From Flexithrix dorotheae DSM 6795 (GTDB taxonomy: Bacteria; Bacteroidota; Bacteroidia; Cytophagales; Flammeovirgaceae): a DNA stretch of 64,000 nucleotides. Below the pieces are notes generated by a model. It made no database searches, was not told where the DNA came from, and saw only the letters and a program-made list of their open reading frames with translations. The translations under genes and the position numbers were made by a program. Below are positions 52,556 through 61,872 of the stretch, in pieces (the stretch's first letter is position 1; each line of letters starts with the position of its first letter). The stretch is taken from contig NZ_KB903454.1 in NCBI RefSeq assembly GCF_000379765.1, forward strand, positions 310,001-374,000, in the 5' to 3' direction.

Positions 52556-54979
52556 ATGACAAAAACTCCCGATTTCAATTCAGATTTTTGGAAGAAAAGG
52601 TATTTATTAATCGATAGCAGAAAATTGATATCAGGAAAAGATTCTATCTTTTTTGCCATAAAAGGGCCCAGGCATAATGGCCATCTTTATATTCATGAAC
52701 TTTACAAAAAAGGGGTAAGGTCATTTGTGGTTTCAGAGTTAGAAAAAACATGGGAAGATAATTTACCGGATGCAAAATTTTTCCGGTCCGATAATACGGT
52801 GCTTACCCTTCAACAATTAGTAGCTTTCCACCGTAATAAATTTCGGATACCTGTAATTGGAATTACCGGAAGTAATGGAAAAACCATCGTAAAAGAATGG
52901 CTCTTTCAGTTTTTTGAGACAGAGTTTAGAACTGTAAAAAGTCCAAAAAGCTACAACTCGCAGGTTGGTGTACCACTTTCAGTTTGGGAAATGACTTCAT
53001 TTCATAATCTCGGTATATTTGAAGCGGGAATTTCCCAAACTGGAGAAATGGAAAACCTGGAAAAAATCATTCAGCCCACTATCGGATTGCTCACCAATAT
53101 TGGCACTGCGCATGATGCCGGGTTTAAAAACAAACAAGAAAAGATTGATGAAAAAATAAAGCTTTTTGCCAATTGCCAAACACTCATTTATTGCTGTGAC
53201 GATCCACAAATCGATCAGTCCATGGCAAAATTATCTGGCGAAAAATATCCCTGGTCATTTCAAAATAAAGGTTATTTTAACTTTCAACTCAAAGCAGCCG
53301 ATCATTCTCAATTAACACTTCAAAAACAAGGAAAAGATTATCAATTTGATCTCCCTTTTTCAGATAAAGCCTCAATTGAAAATCTGGTTCATTGTATTGT
53401 AATGCTTAGTTATAAGGGATATTCCAGTGAAATTATTCAGGACAAAATTAATTCGCTTGCAAATGTTCCCATGCGCCTGGAATTGAAAAGGGGAATTAAC
53501 AATTGTCTGGTCATTGATGATACCTATAACAATGATTTAGCTGGGCTGGAAGTGGCTTTAAATTTTATGGATCAACAGGATGATAAAAGAAAACGCACGG
53601 TTATTTTATCAGATTTTGGAGATTCCAGTAAAGTGAATTACCAGGATTTACTGACATTACTGTCAAATAAAAAGATCAAAAGAATTCTGGGAATTGGGAA
53701 AGAAATTTCATCCATTAAAAATGAATTTGAACATTTTGAAACCAACTTCTTTCAACATATTGAGACCTTTATAAAAGCCTTTCCCACATTAAAATTTGAA
53801 AATGAAAGTATTTTGGTAAAGGGGGCCAGAGTGTTTGCATTTGAAAAAATTGTTCAGCAACTGTCTTTAAAACTGCACGGCACCAGATTAGAAATAAACC
53901 TGGAAGCCATTGTGCATAACCTTAATTTTTACAGAAGTCTTTTAAAACCGGAAACCAAAATAATGGTGATGGTAAAGGCATTGGCCTATGGAAGTGGAGA
54001 ATTTGAAATTCCCAGATTATTGCAATATCAAAAAGTAGATTACCTGGGAGTGGCTTATGTGGATGAAGGGGTTAGGCTTAGGGAAAATGGAATCAGAATT
54101 CCAATTATGGTGATGAACCCGGCTCAGGAATCATTTTATCAAATTATCAAATACAATTTAGAACCTGAGATTTATAACTTAAACCTCCTTAATCAATTCA
54201 TTCAATTTCTTAATTCCTCTGAAGAGCCGGACAATCCGGTAGGAATTCATTTAAAAATTGATACTGGAATGCACCGCCTGGGTTTTGAATCAGATGAGAT
54301 TGAAAAAGTAATTCAAACGCTAAAAAACAATTCAAAAATAAAAGTCAGGGGAATTTTAACTCACCTTGCCGGTGCGGATGAAGACAAGCACAATGAATTT
54401 TCTCTTAAACAATTGAATTCCTTTAAAACCATCGCAACAAAAATTGAAAAATCACTTCACATTTCTTGTATTAAATATGCGCTTAACTCTGCAGGGATCA
54501 TTAAATTCCCTGATTATCAAATGGATATGGTAAGGCTGGGCATAGGGCTGTATGGAGTAGAAGTAAACCAAAAACTTCAGGAAAATCTTAAAAATACCGG
54601 CACTTTAAAAACTACAATTTCCCAAATAAAAAAAATTAAGAAAGGAGAAACAATTGGATATGGCAGACATGGTAAAGCAGAAAAAGATATTAAAATAGCT
54701 ACAATTGCCATTGGCTATGCTGATGGATATGACAGAAGGTTTAGTAAAGGAATTGGGAAAGTTTTAATTAATGGGAAAATCGCCAAGGTAATTGGAAATG
54801 TGTGCATGGACATGACCATGGTGGAGATTACGGGAATTAATGCCAAAGAAGGTGATGAGGTAATTATTTTTGGACAGGATTTGCCTATTTGGAAACTGGC
54901 TCAAAATATTGGAACAATTCCTTACGAAATTCTGACCAATGTAAATGAAAGAGTCAAGCGAATTTACTTTGAGGAATAA
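52556..54979 (+). CDS. Bifunctional MurF-like ligase / alanine racemase
   Basis: This 807-residue fusion has an N-terminal MurF-like domain (about 1-435; ITGSNGKTIVKEWLFQFF, YNSQVGVPLSVWEM, FEAGISQTGEMENLEKI, NIGTAHDAGFKN, DDTYNNDLAGLEVAL). The C-terminal alanine racemase begins at LEINLEAIVHNLNFY, with the PLP Lys474 in MVMVKALAYGSG, then THLAGADEDKHNEF, GIGLYGVE and IGYADGYDRRFSKG. The racemase provides D-Ala, and the ligase half uses D-Ala-D-Ala. Bacteroidetes often have this fusion as their alanine racemase. The ligase motifs remain, though the second Thr of GKTT is Ile here. It is divergent from murF. Confidence 0.95.
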   Translation: MTKTPDFNSDFWKKRYLLIDSRKLISGKDSIFFAIKGPRHNGHLYIHELYKKGVRSFVVSELEKTWEDNLPDAKFFRSDNTVLTLQQLVAFHRNKFRIPVIGITGSNGKTIVKEWLFQFFETEFRTVKSPKSYNSQVGVPLSVWEMTSFHNLGIFEAGISQTGEMENLEKIIQPTIGLLTNIGTAHDAGFKNKQEKIDEKIKLFANCQTLIYCCDDPQIDQSMAKLSGEKYPWSFQNKGYFNFQLKAADHSQLTLQKQGKDYQFDLPFSDKASIENLVHCIVMLSYKGYSSEIIQDKINSLANVPMRLELKRGINNCLVIDDTYNNDLAGLEVALNFMDQQDDKRKRTVILSDFGDSSKVNYQDLLTLLSNKKIKRILGIGKEISSIKNEFEHFETNFFQHIETFIKAFPTLKFENESILVKGARVFAFEKIVQQLSLKLHGTRLEINLEAIVHNLNFYRSLLKPETKIMVMVKALAYGSGEFEIPRLLQYQKVDYLGVAYVDEGVRLRENGIRIPIMVMNPAQESFYQIIKYNLEPEIYNLNLLNQFIQFLNSSEEPDNPVGIHLKIDTGMHRLGFESDEIEKVIQTLKNNSKIKVRGILTHLAGADEDKHNEFSLKQLNSFKTIATKIEKSLHISCIKYALNSAGIIKFPDYQMDMVRLGIGLYGVEVNQKLQENLKNTGTLKTTISQIKKIKKGETIGYGRHGKAEKDIKIATIAIGYADGYDRRFSKGIGKVLINGKIAKVIGNVCMDMTMVEITGINAKEGDEVIIFGQDLPIWKLAQNIGTIPYEILTNVNERVKRIYFEE

Positions 54980-55076
54980 TCAGCTTTCCTACTTTTAATA
55001 TATTCTATTTTAAAGAAAAAATCCCTCCTTATAAAAACTCATTCCCAATATGTGGCGAAGCTTTCAAGAAAAAGGA

Positions 55077-55084
55077 TAACTTTG
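55077..55084 (+). promoter_or_regulatory. Candidate -7 promoter element of folD
   Basis: TAACTTTG is an exact TAnnTTTG match, 46 bases upstream of the folD start codon. A -33 TTG is not clear. Confidence 0.4.
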
Positions 55085-55130
55085 TAATCAAAATTATACT
55101 CAACAATTACGACTAAGTTAAAAAAATATA

Positions 55131-56015
55131 ATGCAATTAATAGACGGCAAAAAAACATCAGGCGAAGTAAAAATTGAAATTGCCAAAGAGGTAAAAGAAA
55201 TTGTAGATAAAGGCGGGAAAGCCCCACATCTTGTGGCAGTATTAGTAGGAGAAGATGGCGCAAGTAAAACCTATGTAGGAAGTAAAGTGCGTTCCTGTGA
55301 AGAAGTGGGTTTTAAATCAACATTGTTAAAATTTGATGCAGATATTTCTGAAGAAAAATTACTGGAAACTGTTGAGCAGCTCAATAATGATGATGATGTA
55401 GATGGATTCATCGTACAGCTTCCTTTGCCCAAACATATTTCAGAATTGAAGGTGACAGAAGCCATTGATCCAAATAAGGATGTGGATGGTTTTCATCCGA
55501 CTAATTTGGGGAAAATGGTATTGGATTTACCTACTTTTCTTCCCGCTACTCCTTTTGGCATTATCCAGTTATTGGAGAGGTATGGAATTGAAACATCAGG
55601 CAAACATTGTGTGGTAGTAGGAAGAAGTCATATTGTAGGAACACCAATGAGCATTCTGATGGCAAGAAAAACTAAAATCGGAAACTGTACGGTAACCCTT
55701 ACACACTCCAGAACAAAAGATATTAAAGCAGAAACCCTTCGGGCTGATATCCTGATTGTAGCACTTGGAAGAGCAGAGTTTGTAACGGCAGATATGGTGA
55801 AGGATGGTGTGGTAGTGATCGATGTAGGAATTACCAGAGTTCCGGATGCTTCTAAGAAAAGAGGCTATGCCCTAAAAGGTGATGTAAAATTTGATGAAGT
55901 TGCAGAAAAGGCAAGTTTTATCACTCCTGTTCCAGGGGGTGTTGGCCCAATGACAGTAGTTTCATTATTGAAAAACACTTTACTTTCAGCGAAAAGAAGA
56001 CAGGGAATTAATTAA
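55131..56015 (+). CDS. folD: Methylenetetrahydrofolate dehydrogenase/cyclohydrolase (FolD)
   Basis: This 294-residue enzyme interconverts methylene-, methenyl- and 10-formyl-tetrahydrofolate in one-carbon metabolism. Typical regions are the catalytic-Lys segment [69 protein letters not shown] (NADP+ binding) and the C-terminal signature [18 protein letters not shown]. Length is standard. A -7 promoter candidate lies at 55077. It is followed by queE after 30 bases, so the two are likely co-transcribed; QueE and folate enzymes share no direct pathway but both tie to GTP-derived pterins. Confidence 0.98.
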   Translation: MQLIDGKKTSGEVKIEIAKEVKEIVDKGGKAPHLVAVLVGEDGASKTYVGSKVRSCEEVGFKSTLLKFDADISEEKLLETVEQLNNDDDVDGFIVQLPLPKHISELKVTEAIDPNKDVDGFHPTNLGKMVLDLPTFLPATPFGIIQLLERYGIETSGKHCVVVGRSHIVGTPMSILMARKTKIGNCTVTLTHSRTKDIKAETLRADILIVALGRAEFVTADMVKDGVVVIDVGITRVPDASKKRGYALKGDVKFDEVAEKASFITPVPGGVGPMTVVSLLKNTLLSAKRRQGIN

Positions 56016-56045
56016 AAATATTTTAATTTTTCCATCCAAAAATTT

Positions 56046-56666
56046 ATGGAAAAGGAATTAATAAAAACAGAAAGGCTTCCTGTAATGGAGGCCTTTTATA
56101 CTATTCAGGGAGAAGGTTTTTTCACAGGTCATCCCGCCTATTTCATTCGGTTGGGCGGTTGTGATGTGGGTTGTGTGTGGTGTGACGTGAAGGATTCCTG
56201 GGATGCTGATGCTCATCCTAAAATGGATGTTTCAACCATCGTAAAGGAAGCATTAGAGTATCCAGCCAGAAAAATTGTACTGACGGGAGGAGAGCCTTTA
56301 ATGTATAACTTAGATGAATTGACCTCTGCCCTAAAAAATGAAGGTTTTCAAATCAATATTGAAACTTCGGGAGCTTATCCCTTATCAGGAAAATTGGACT
56401 GGATTACTTTTTCTCCAAAAAAATTTAAAGCTCCTTTAACAGAATTTTATGAGGCTGCTCATGAACTGAAAGTGATCATTTTTAACAAAAGTGACTTTGC
56501 CTGGGCAGAAAGTTTTGCCGAAAAGATGAATCCTGATTGTAAGCTCTATTTGCAAACGGAATGGGGAAAACAGGATAAAATGATGCCTCAAATTGTGGAA
56601 TATGTTAAGGCAAATCCTAAATGGCAAATTTCCATTCAAACCCATAAATTTATCAATGTGCCTTAG
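56046..56666 (+). CDS. queE: 7-carboxy-7-deazaguanine synthase (QueE)
   Basis: This 206-residue radical SAM enzyme makes the deazaguanine ring of queuosine from 6-carboxy-tetrahydropterin. The cluster motif is Cys-X3-Cys-X2-Cys (CDVGCVWC), as in other QueE proteins. TIQGEGFFTGHPAYFIRLGGC precedes it and VLTGGEPLMY (SAM) follows, with the end WQISIQTHKFINVP. Length matches the short QueE type. It is the second gene of a folD-queE unit. No queC, queD or queF lies nearby. Confidence 0.95.
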   Translation: MEKELIKTERLPVMEAFYTIQGEGFFTGHPAYFIRLGGCDVGCVWCDVKDSWDADAHPKMDVSTIVKEALEYPARKIVLTGGEPLMYNLDELTSALKNEGFQINIETSGAYPLSGKLDWITFSPKKFKAPLTEFYEAAHELKVIIFNKSDFAWAESFAEKMNPDCKLYLQTEWGKQDKMMPQIVEYVKANPKWQISIQTHKFINVP

Positions 56667-56881
56667 GAAGTTTTCTTTTTATTAACCAAAATTTAACCCA
56701 CCCTAACTATCCTGCTCATGTAAGTACAGGTTAGTATTGACTGAATAAAACATTTAATTCGCTATATAATTCAATTTCAATGTAGTAAGGACGCATTACT
56801 CATTATTACCACTACCAAATTGAAAAAAATATAATTTACTATTTATAAAGTCCAGAGACTTAATTCAAATTAAATGTTATT

Positions 56882-59002
56882 ATGCAAGTAGACGTCAATA
56901 GCTTTAAACATGTAAAGTATTTATGGGATGAAAAAAAAGCCGCTGAACTTGAAGGGGATGAGGTTGCTTTATTACTTTACCGATCGAACATTTTAGGAGC
57001 CGACCTTAGAATCACTAACTATGGTGGGGGAAACACAAGTTGCAAAACCATTGAAAAAGACCCATTAACCGGAAAAGATACCAAAGTCATGTGGGTAAAA
57101 GGTTCTGGTGGAGATATTGGAACTTTGAAAAAAAGCGGATTAGCTGCCCTTTACATGGACAGGCTTAACAGCTTAAAAGATATTTACAGAGGGTTGGAAT
57201 TTGAAGATGAAATGGTGGAAAAGTACAACTATTGTATTTTCGACCTGGCTTCAAAAGCGCCATCAATTGACACCTCTTTACACGCATTCCTGCCCTTTAA
57301 CCATATTGATCACCTTCACCCTGATGCCGCAATTGCCATTGCAGCAGCAAAAGATGGAGAGCAAATCACAAAAGAAATTTTTGGAGGGAAAGTAGCCTGG
57401 TTACCATGGCAAAGACCAGGTTTTGATCTTGGATTACAACTATCCAAATGTCAGGAAGAAAATCCTGGAATTACCGGTATCATGTTAGGAAGCCACGGTT
57501 TGTTCACATGGGGAGATACAGCTTATGAATCCTATGTCAACAGTTTGACTGCCATTGATACCTGTGCCAAATATCTGGAAGAAAATTATGGCAAAAAAGG
57601 CCCTATTTTCGGTGGAGCAAAAGTGGAATCGCTTCCAGCTGAGGAAAGAAAAAACCAGGCAGCTAAAATTGCTCCTGTGTTGAGAGGATTGTGCTCTAGT
57701 GAGGCCAAAATGATAGGCCATTTTACTGATGATGAAAGGGTACTTGAGTTCGCAAACAGTAATGATGTAGACAGGCTTGCGGCAATGGGAACCAGTTGTC
57801 CTGATCATTTCTTAAGAACTAAAATTAAACCTTTGGTTCTGGAAATCCCTGCTAATGAAGACCTTTCTGATGCAGAAGGATTGAAAGCAAAAATGGTTTC
57901 TGCATTTGAGGAGTACAGGGCTTATTACACTGAATATTACGAAAATCACAAGCATCCTGATAGTCCTGCCATAAGAGATAGGAATCCAGTTGTTATTTTA
58001 TGGCCGGGAGTTGGAATGTTTACTTTCGCTAAAAATAAACAAACTGCCAGAGTTTCAAGCGAATTTTATATCAATGCCATTAATGTGATGAAAGGTTCAG
58101 AAGCAATTTCTGAATATACTTCCCTCCCATTACAGGAAGCATTTAACATTGAGTACTGGCTATTGGAAGAAGCCAAGCTGCAAAGAATGCCGAAAGAAAA
58201 ACCACTTTCCAGAAGAATTGCCTTAATTACCGGAAGTGCAGGAGGAATAGGAAAAGCAATTGCCAAAAAATTCATTGCTGAAGGTGCCTGTGTTGTAATT
58301 AATGACAATGATCCTGAAAGACTGGAAGAGGCTAAGGCTGAGTTTGAGGAAACTTATGGTTCGGATGCCTATACCTCTGCAATCGTTGATGTAACCAGCG
58401 CAGCTACAATTGAGGAAGCTTATAAAGAAACTTGTCTAAAATTTGGAGGTGTTGATCTGATCGTAAACTGTGCTGGAATTTCCATTTCCAGAACACTGAC
58501 CGATCACACTGAAAAGGAATGGGATGCCTTATATGATATCCTTGTAAAAGGACAGTTCTTAGTTTCTCAAAAAGGTGTGGAAATTATGCAAAAGCAAGGA
58601 ATCGGTGGGGATATTGTAAATATCGTAAGTAAAAATGCACTAGTTTCTGGTCCAAATAATTCCGGATATGGTTCTGCAAAAGCAGCTCAGCTTCATATGA
58701 GTAGATTACTGGCTGCAGAATTAGGAAAAGATAAAATTAGAGTAAATGTGCTTAACCCTGATGCGGTAATTGCCGATAGTAAGATTTGGGCAGGTGCCTG
58801 GGCAGCAGGAAGAGCAAAAGCTTATGGGGTACCTGTAGAAGATTTACCAAAATTCTACGCCAGCAGAACATTGCTTAATGAAATCATTTTACCAGAAGAC
58901 ATTGCAAATGGCGTATTTACATTTGTAGGAGGAGATCTGAATAAAAGTACTGGAAACGTATTGAATGTAGATGGAGGTTTAGCACCAGGCTTTGTCAGAT
59001 AA
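56882..59002 (+). CDS. Rhamnulose-1-phosphate aldolase / lactaldehyde dehydrogenase fusion
   Basis: This 706-residue two-domain protein has an N-terminal class II aldolase (about 20-430), with GGGNTSCK, DTSLHAFLPFNHIDHLHPDAAIA (metal His residues) and MLGSHGLFTWGD. A C-terminal short-chain dehydrogenase follows (about 445-706), with the nucleotide-binding TGSAGGIGKAIA, NCAGIS, and catalytic S-Y-K in SKNALVSGPNNSGYGSAKAA. It matches the RhaD-ADH type that splits L-rhamnulose-1-phosphate to DHAP and L-lactaldehyde and then converts the lactaldehyde. Rhamnose isomerase and kinase genes are absent here, so the gene stands alone. The strength of both domains' motifs is high. It converges with the sulfotransferase. 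Confidence 0.93.
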   Translation: MQVDVNSFKHVKYLWDEKKAAELEGDEVALLLYRSNILGADLRITNYGGGNTSCKTIEKDPLTGKDTKVMWVKGSGGDIGTLKKSGLAALYMDRLNSLKDIYRGLEFEDEMVEKYNYCIFDLASKAPSIDTSLHAFLPFNHIDHLHPDAAIAIAAAKDGEQITKEIFGGKVAWLPWQRPGFDLGLQLSKCQEENPGITGIMLGSHGLFTWGDTAYESYVNSLTAIDTCAKYLEENYGKKGPIFGGAKVESLPAEERKNQAAKIAPVLRGLCSSEAKMIGHFTDDERVLEFANSNDVDRLAAMGTSCPDHFLRTKIKPLVLEIPANEDLSDAEGLKAKMVSAFEEYRAYYTEYYENHKHPDSPAIRDRNPVVILWPGVGMFTFAKNKQTARVSSEFYINAINVMKGSEAISEYTSLPLQEAFNIEYWLLEEAKLQRMPKEKPLSRRIALITGSAGGIGKAIAKKFIAEGACVVINDNDPERLEEAKAEFEETYGSDAYTSAIVDVTSAATIEEAYKETCLKFGGVDLIVNCAGISISRTLTDHTEKEWDALYDILVKGQFLVSQKGVEIMQKQGIGGDIVNIVSKNALVSGPNNSGYGSAKAAQLHMSRLLAAELGKDKIRVNVLNPDAVIADSKIWAGAWAAGRAKAYGVPVEDLPKFYASRTLLNEIILPEDIANGVFTFVGGDLNKSTGNVLNVDGGLAPGFVR

Positions 59003-59041
59003 GCCTAAAATTCATTAACTATTTTTGTTTTATTAGGAGTT

Positions 59042-59079
59042 AAAACCAAGCCTGGATTTCCTAGGTTTGGTTTTTTTTT
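59042..59079. terminator. Bidirectional terminator between aldolase and sulfotransferase genes
   Basis: AAAACCAAGCCT pairs with AGGTTTGGTTTT (one G-U pair) around a nine-base loop, with a T-run after it. Confidence 0.85.
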
Positions 59080-59094
59080 ATTTGCTTTCAAATG

Positions 59095-60096
59095 CTAATT
59101 TCTTTCTGGAAACCATTTCGAGAGAATTTTTTCCCCAGTCAATTCGTCTATTCCTACCAATTGGTTATAAAAATACTGATCCAGAAAATTTTTAGTGGAA
59201 TCCTTAATCTTGGGAGGTTTGCCTGGTTTGTGTGGGTTTAAAACTCCAAGCGTCTTTTTTAGATATTTCATAAAAAAGCTTTTCTGTTCCCCAATATGTG
59301 AGGGAGCAAAAGGCAGCATATCGAAATATTGTACTGTCCCCAGTGCTTTAAATATTCGGTTAAAAAATCGTTGTAACCTAAAGCTACTTGGAATAAGCGC
59401 CTGATTGGTATGAAGCTGAAAGACTTCAGGATCAAATGCATCAAAATCTACCTCAATAAATTCACAAATTTCCTTTAAAGTTTCAGCTGTATTCTGAATA
59501 AAATCTTCAAAAAGTACGATTTTGATTCTTTCTTTTGAGATGTGTTTATAATAAGGCTCCAACTGATCTCTGTATAAGCTCCTTTCAAGTACACTAACCG
59601 GATTATATTTGAGTGTATCTTCAAAAGTATGAGTAGCACGTCCTGTTCTAAGCATATGATAATACTGTGAATAAGCTCTTTTAGTAGGATGCCTCAATAA
59701 AAATATGAGTTTAATTTCCTTATTTTGGAGGGCAATTCTTTCTGCAGCAATCCTTGAAGCCAGATAAATGGTAGAATCCTCTCCTTTTACATACTGCTCC
59801 TTTCCTGCAAATTTTTTTAAATACCAATCCCATAATTTTTCAGGATTTTGTTCCATCAACTGTACAGTCCACTGATCTTTCTTTTTATCATAAAAGTTAA
59901 AATCAGCATGCTGAATGTGGTGGTCTATATCAAAAAAATGGATTTCTTCCTCAGGGATGAAAATTTTCGGATGTTTAGCCAACATGGCGTGAAGGGTAGT
60001 TGTCCCACACTTCATAGCCCCTCCTATAATAAACTCAGGTAAAAGAGCATCATTTGGGGCCTTCCAGTGAGAAAAAGAAGTTTTTTGATTATCCAT
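59095..60096 (-). CDS. PAPS-dependent sulfotransferase, heparan/carbohydrate type
   Basis: This protein of about 333 residues has the 5'-phosphosulfate loop GAMKCGTTTLHAML near the N-terminus and the 3'-phosphate motif LIFLLRHPTKRAYSQYYHML near the middle. It is a member of the sulfotransferase family that includes heparan sulfate N- and O-sulfotransferases. No signal peptide or membrane helix is visible, so it acts in the cytoplasm on a glycan, lipid or small-molecule acceptor. ATG at 60096 is preferred; the upstream in-frame ATG at 60147 would overlap argB. It lies 28 bases after argB and probably shares the arginine transcript. The acceptor is unknown. Confidence 0.85.
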   Translation of the reverse strand: MDNQKTSFSHWKAPNDALLPEFIIGGAMKCGTTTLHAMLAKHPKIFIPEEEIHFFDIDHHIQHADFNFYDKKKDQWTVQLMEQNPEKLWDWYLKKFAGKEQYVKGEDSTIYLASRIAAERIALQNKEIKLIFLLRHPTKRAYSQYYHMLRTGRATHTFEDTLKYNPVSVLERSLYRDQLEPYYKHISKERIKIVLFEDFIQNTAETLKEICEFIEVDFDAFDPEVFQLHTNQALIPSSFRLQRFFNRIFKALGTVQYFDMLPFAPSHIGEQKSFFMKYLKKTLGVLNPHKPGKPPKIKDSTKNFLDQYFYNQLVGIDELTGEKILSKWFPERN

Positions 60097-60124
60097 CCAA
60101 AGACTTTCTAATGATTTAAATTCT

Positions 60125-60910
60125 CTACAAAAAAATACAAGTGCCAACGGCCTGACCCTCTACACCTGAATTTAAATTTTTTGCATGGATAATTTTTATC
60201 TGGGTTACTCCTTTTCTTAGTGCATTGTAGCAGTTTTCCAATTTGGGCATCATCCCGGCTGTAATGATCTTTTTTTCCAACAATTGCTGATAATAATTAT
60301 AAGAAAGTTCATCAATCCAAGAATCATCATCATCAGGATTGGTTAAAACTCCATTTTTTTCAAAACAATAAATGAGTTCTACTTCATATTTTTCACTGGC
60401 AGCAATAGCCACCTCAGCAGCAATTGTATCTGCATTGGTATTTAATAAAGTTCCCTGCTTATCGTGAGTAATAGAATTTAGAATAGGAACTGTCCCTCCA
60501 TCAATCAACAGACCCAACTGGTCTATATTCACCTTTTTAACATCTCCCACAAAACCAAAGTCTATTGGATCAACAGGTCTTTTCACTGACTGGATAATAT
60601 TTAAATCAGCTCCGGTCAGACCAATGGCATTTGTTTCCAAAGCCTGTAAATCTGCCACAATATTTTTGCTAATTAAACCAGCGTAAACCATGGTTACCAC
60701 ATCAAGTGAATCCGCATCAGTAATTCTTCTGCCATTGTGCATTTTAGGTTCAATACCTAATTTTTTGGAAAACTCAGAAGCAATCTTCCCTCCTCCATGC
60801 ACCAAAATCTTTTTACCTTCCAACTTTGAAAAGTCTTCCAAAAATTGCTTTAAGGCTGCAGGATTATCAACAATGTTCCCCCCTATTTTTATGACGGATA
60901 ACTTTTCCAT
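60125..60910 (-). CDS. argB: N-acetyl/N-succinylglutamate kinase (ArgB)
   Basis: This 261-residue amino-acid kinase phosphorylates the gamma-carboxyl of N-acyl-glutamate, second step of arginine synthesis. Motifs include SVIKIGGNIVDN, ILVHGGGKIASEF, the acyl-glutamate-binding RRITDADSLDVVTMVYAGLISKNIV, GLTGADLN, LNTNADTIAAEVA, and the nucleotide-proximal ITAGMMPKLENC. Bacteroidetes enzymes favour N-succinyl over N-acetyl; the residue basis is not established here. It overlaps the argF' stop by one base (TAATG). Length is at the short, arginine-insensitive end of the family. Confidence 0.96.
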   Translation of the reverse strand: MEKLSVIKIGGNIVDNPAALKQFLEDFSKLEGKKILVHGGGKIASEFSKKLGIEPKMHNGRRITDADSLDVVTMVYAGLISKNIVADLQALETNAIGLTGADLNIIQSVKRPVDPIDFGFVGDVKKVNIDQLGLLIDGGTVPILNSITHDKQGTLLNTNADTIAAEVAIAASEKYEVELIYCFEKNGVLTNPDDDDSWIDELSYNYYQQLLEKKIITAGMMPKLENCYNALRKGVTQIKIIHAKNLNSGVEGQAVGTCIFL

Positions 60911-61866
60911 TAAAAATTTGATTCTAATATTTTTTTAATCACCATTTGAGCTGAATATTCCCTGTTGGCAGCCTGCGGTATGATTAAGGAATTCTCACTA
61001 TCAATCACTTCATCACTTACAATTACATTTCTTCTTACCGGAAGGCAATGCATGAATTTTCCATTATTGGTCAATTTCATTTTTTCAGCATCTATAGTCC
61101 ATGAAGGATCTTTTGTCAGTATTTTCCCATAATTGTGATAGGATGACCAGTTTTTACCATAAATGAAATCAGCTCCCTCAAAAGCCTTTTTCTGGTCGTA
61201 TTCAATTTTCACTCCTTTGGTAAATTCTTCTGATAATTCATAACCTTCCGGGTGAGTAGCATAAACATCGTAATCAGCCGCTACCATCCATTCTAAAAAT
61301 GAATTTGGGACTGCCTGAGGCAAAGCCCTTGGGTGTGGTGCCCAACTCAAAACCACTTTTGGTTTTTTAACCGTTTTGTGTTCCTCAATAGTCAATACAT
61401 CGGCAAATGACTGTAAAGGATGCCTGATAGCAGATTCTAGACTTACCACAGGAATACCTGCATATTTGATCATCTGATTCAGTATATTGTCCTGATAATC
61501 ATCATCCCGGTTTTCCAATCCTGGAAAAGAACGTAACCCAATGATATCGAAATAAGCCCCCATCACTCTGGCTGCATCTTTTATATGTTCTGCAGCATTT
61601 CCATCCATTACAGTCCCATCTTCAAATTCCAGTTTCCACCCTTCACTGCCAAAGTTCATCACTATTGGGGAAACCCCAAGGTTCTGGGCTGCTTTTTGGG
61701 TACTTAAACGGGTTCTTAAACTCGGATTTAAAAAAATAATCCCCATGGTTTTCCCCTCTCCAAGGCCTTTGTATTTTAAAGGATCTTTTTTCAATTCCAA
61801 AGCCTCCTTTACAAGACTTTCCAAGTTTTCCACATCATGAACAGAAGTAAAATTTCTCATTTTCAA
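60910..61866 (-). CDS. argF': N-succinyl/N-acetyl-L-ornithine carbamoyltransferase (ArgF')
   Basis: This 318-residue transcarbamylase converts acyl-ornithine and carbamoyl phosphate to the acyl-citrulline. The carbamoyl-phosphate loop is NPSLRTRLSTQKAA. HPLQSFADVLTIEE, the proline-rich WAPHPRALPQAVPNS and HCLPVRRNVIVSDEV place it in the B. fragilis SOTCase/AOTCase group rather than ordinary OTCase. At the position that distinguishes these (Pro90 in SOTCase, Glu92 in Xanthomonas AOTCase), this protein has Ala92 in VMDGNAAEHI. Substrate choice is therefore uncertain. Met3 is an alternative start. It sits between argD and argB. Confidence 0.93.
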   Translation of the reverse strand: MKMRNFTSVHDVENLESLVKEALELKKDPLKYKGLGEGKTMGIIFLNPSLRTRLSTQKAAQNLGVSPIVMNFGSEGWKLEFEDGTVMDGNAAEHIKDAARVMGAYFDIIGLRSFPGLENRDDDYQDNILNQMIKYAGIPVVSLESAIRHPLQSFADVLTIEEHKTVKKPKVVLSWAPHPRALPQAVPNSFLEWMVAADYDVYATHPEGYELSEEFTKGVKIEYDQKKAFEGADFIYGKNWSSYHNYGKILTKDPSWTIDAEKMKLTNNGKFMHCLPVRRNVIVSDEVIDSENSLIIPQAANREYSAQMVIKKILESNF

Positions 61867-61872
61867 TTTCAG

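Noticed and set aside
56882-59002. A frameshift or artificial gene fusion at the aldolase/dehydrogenase junction
   Set aside because: The same two-domain arrangement is a known family (RhaD-ADH) and the reading frame is continuous.
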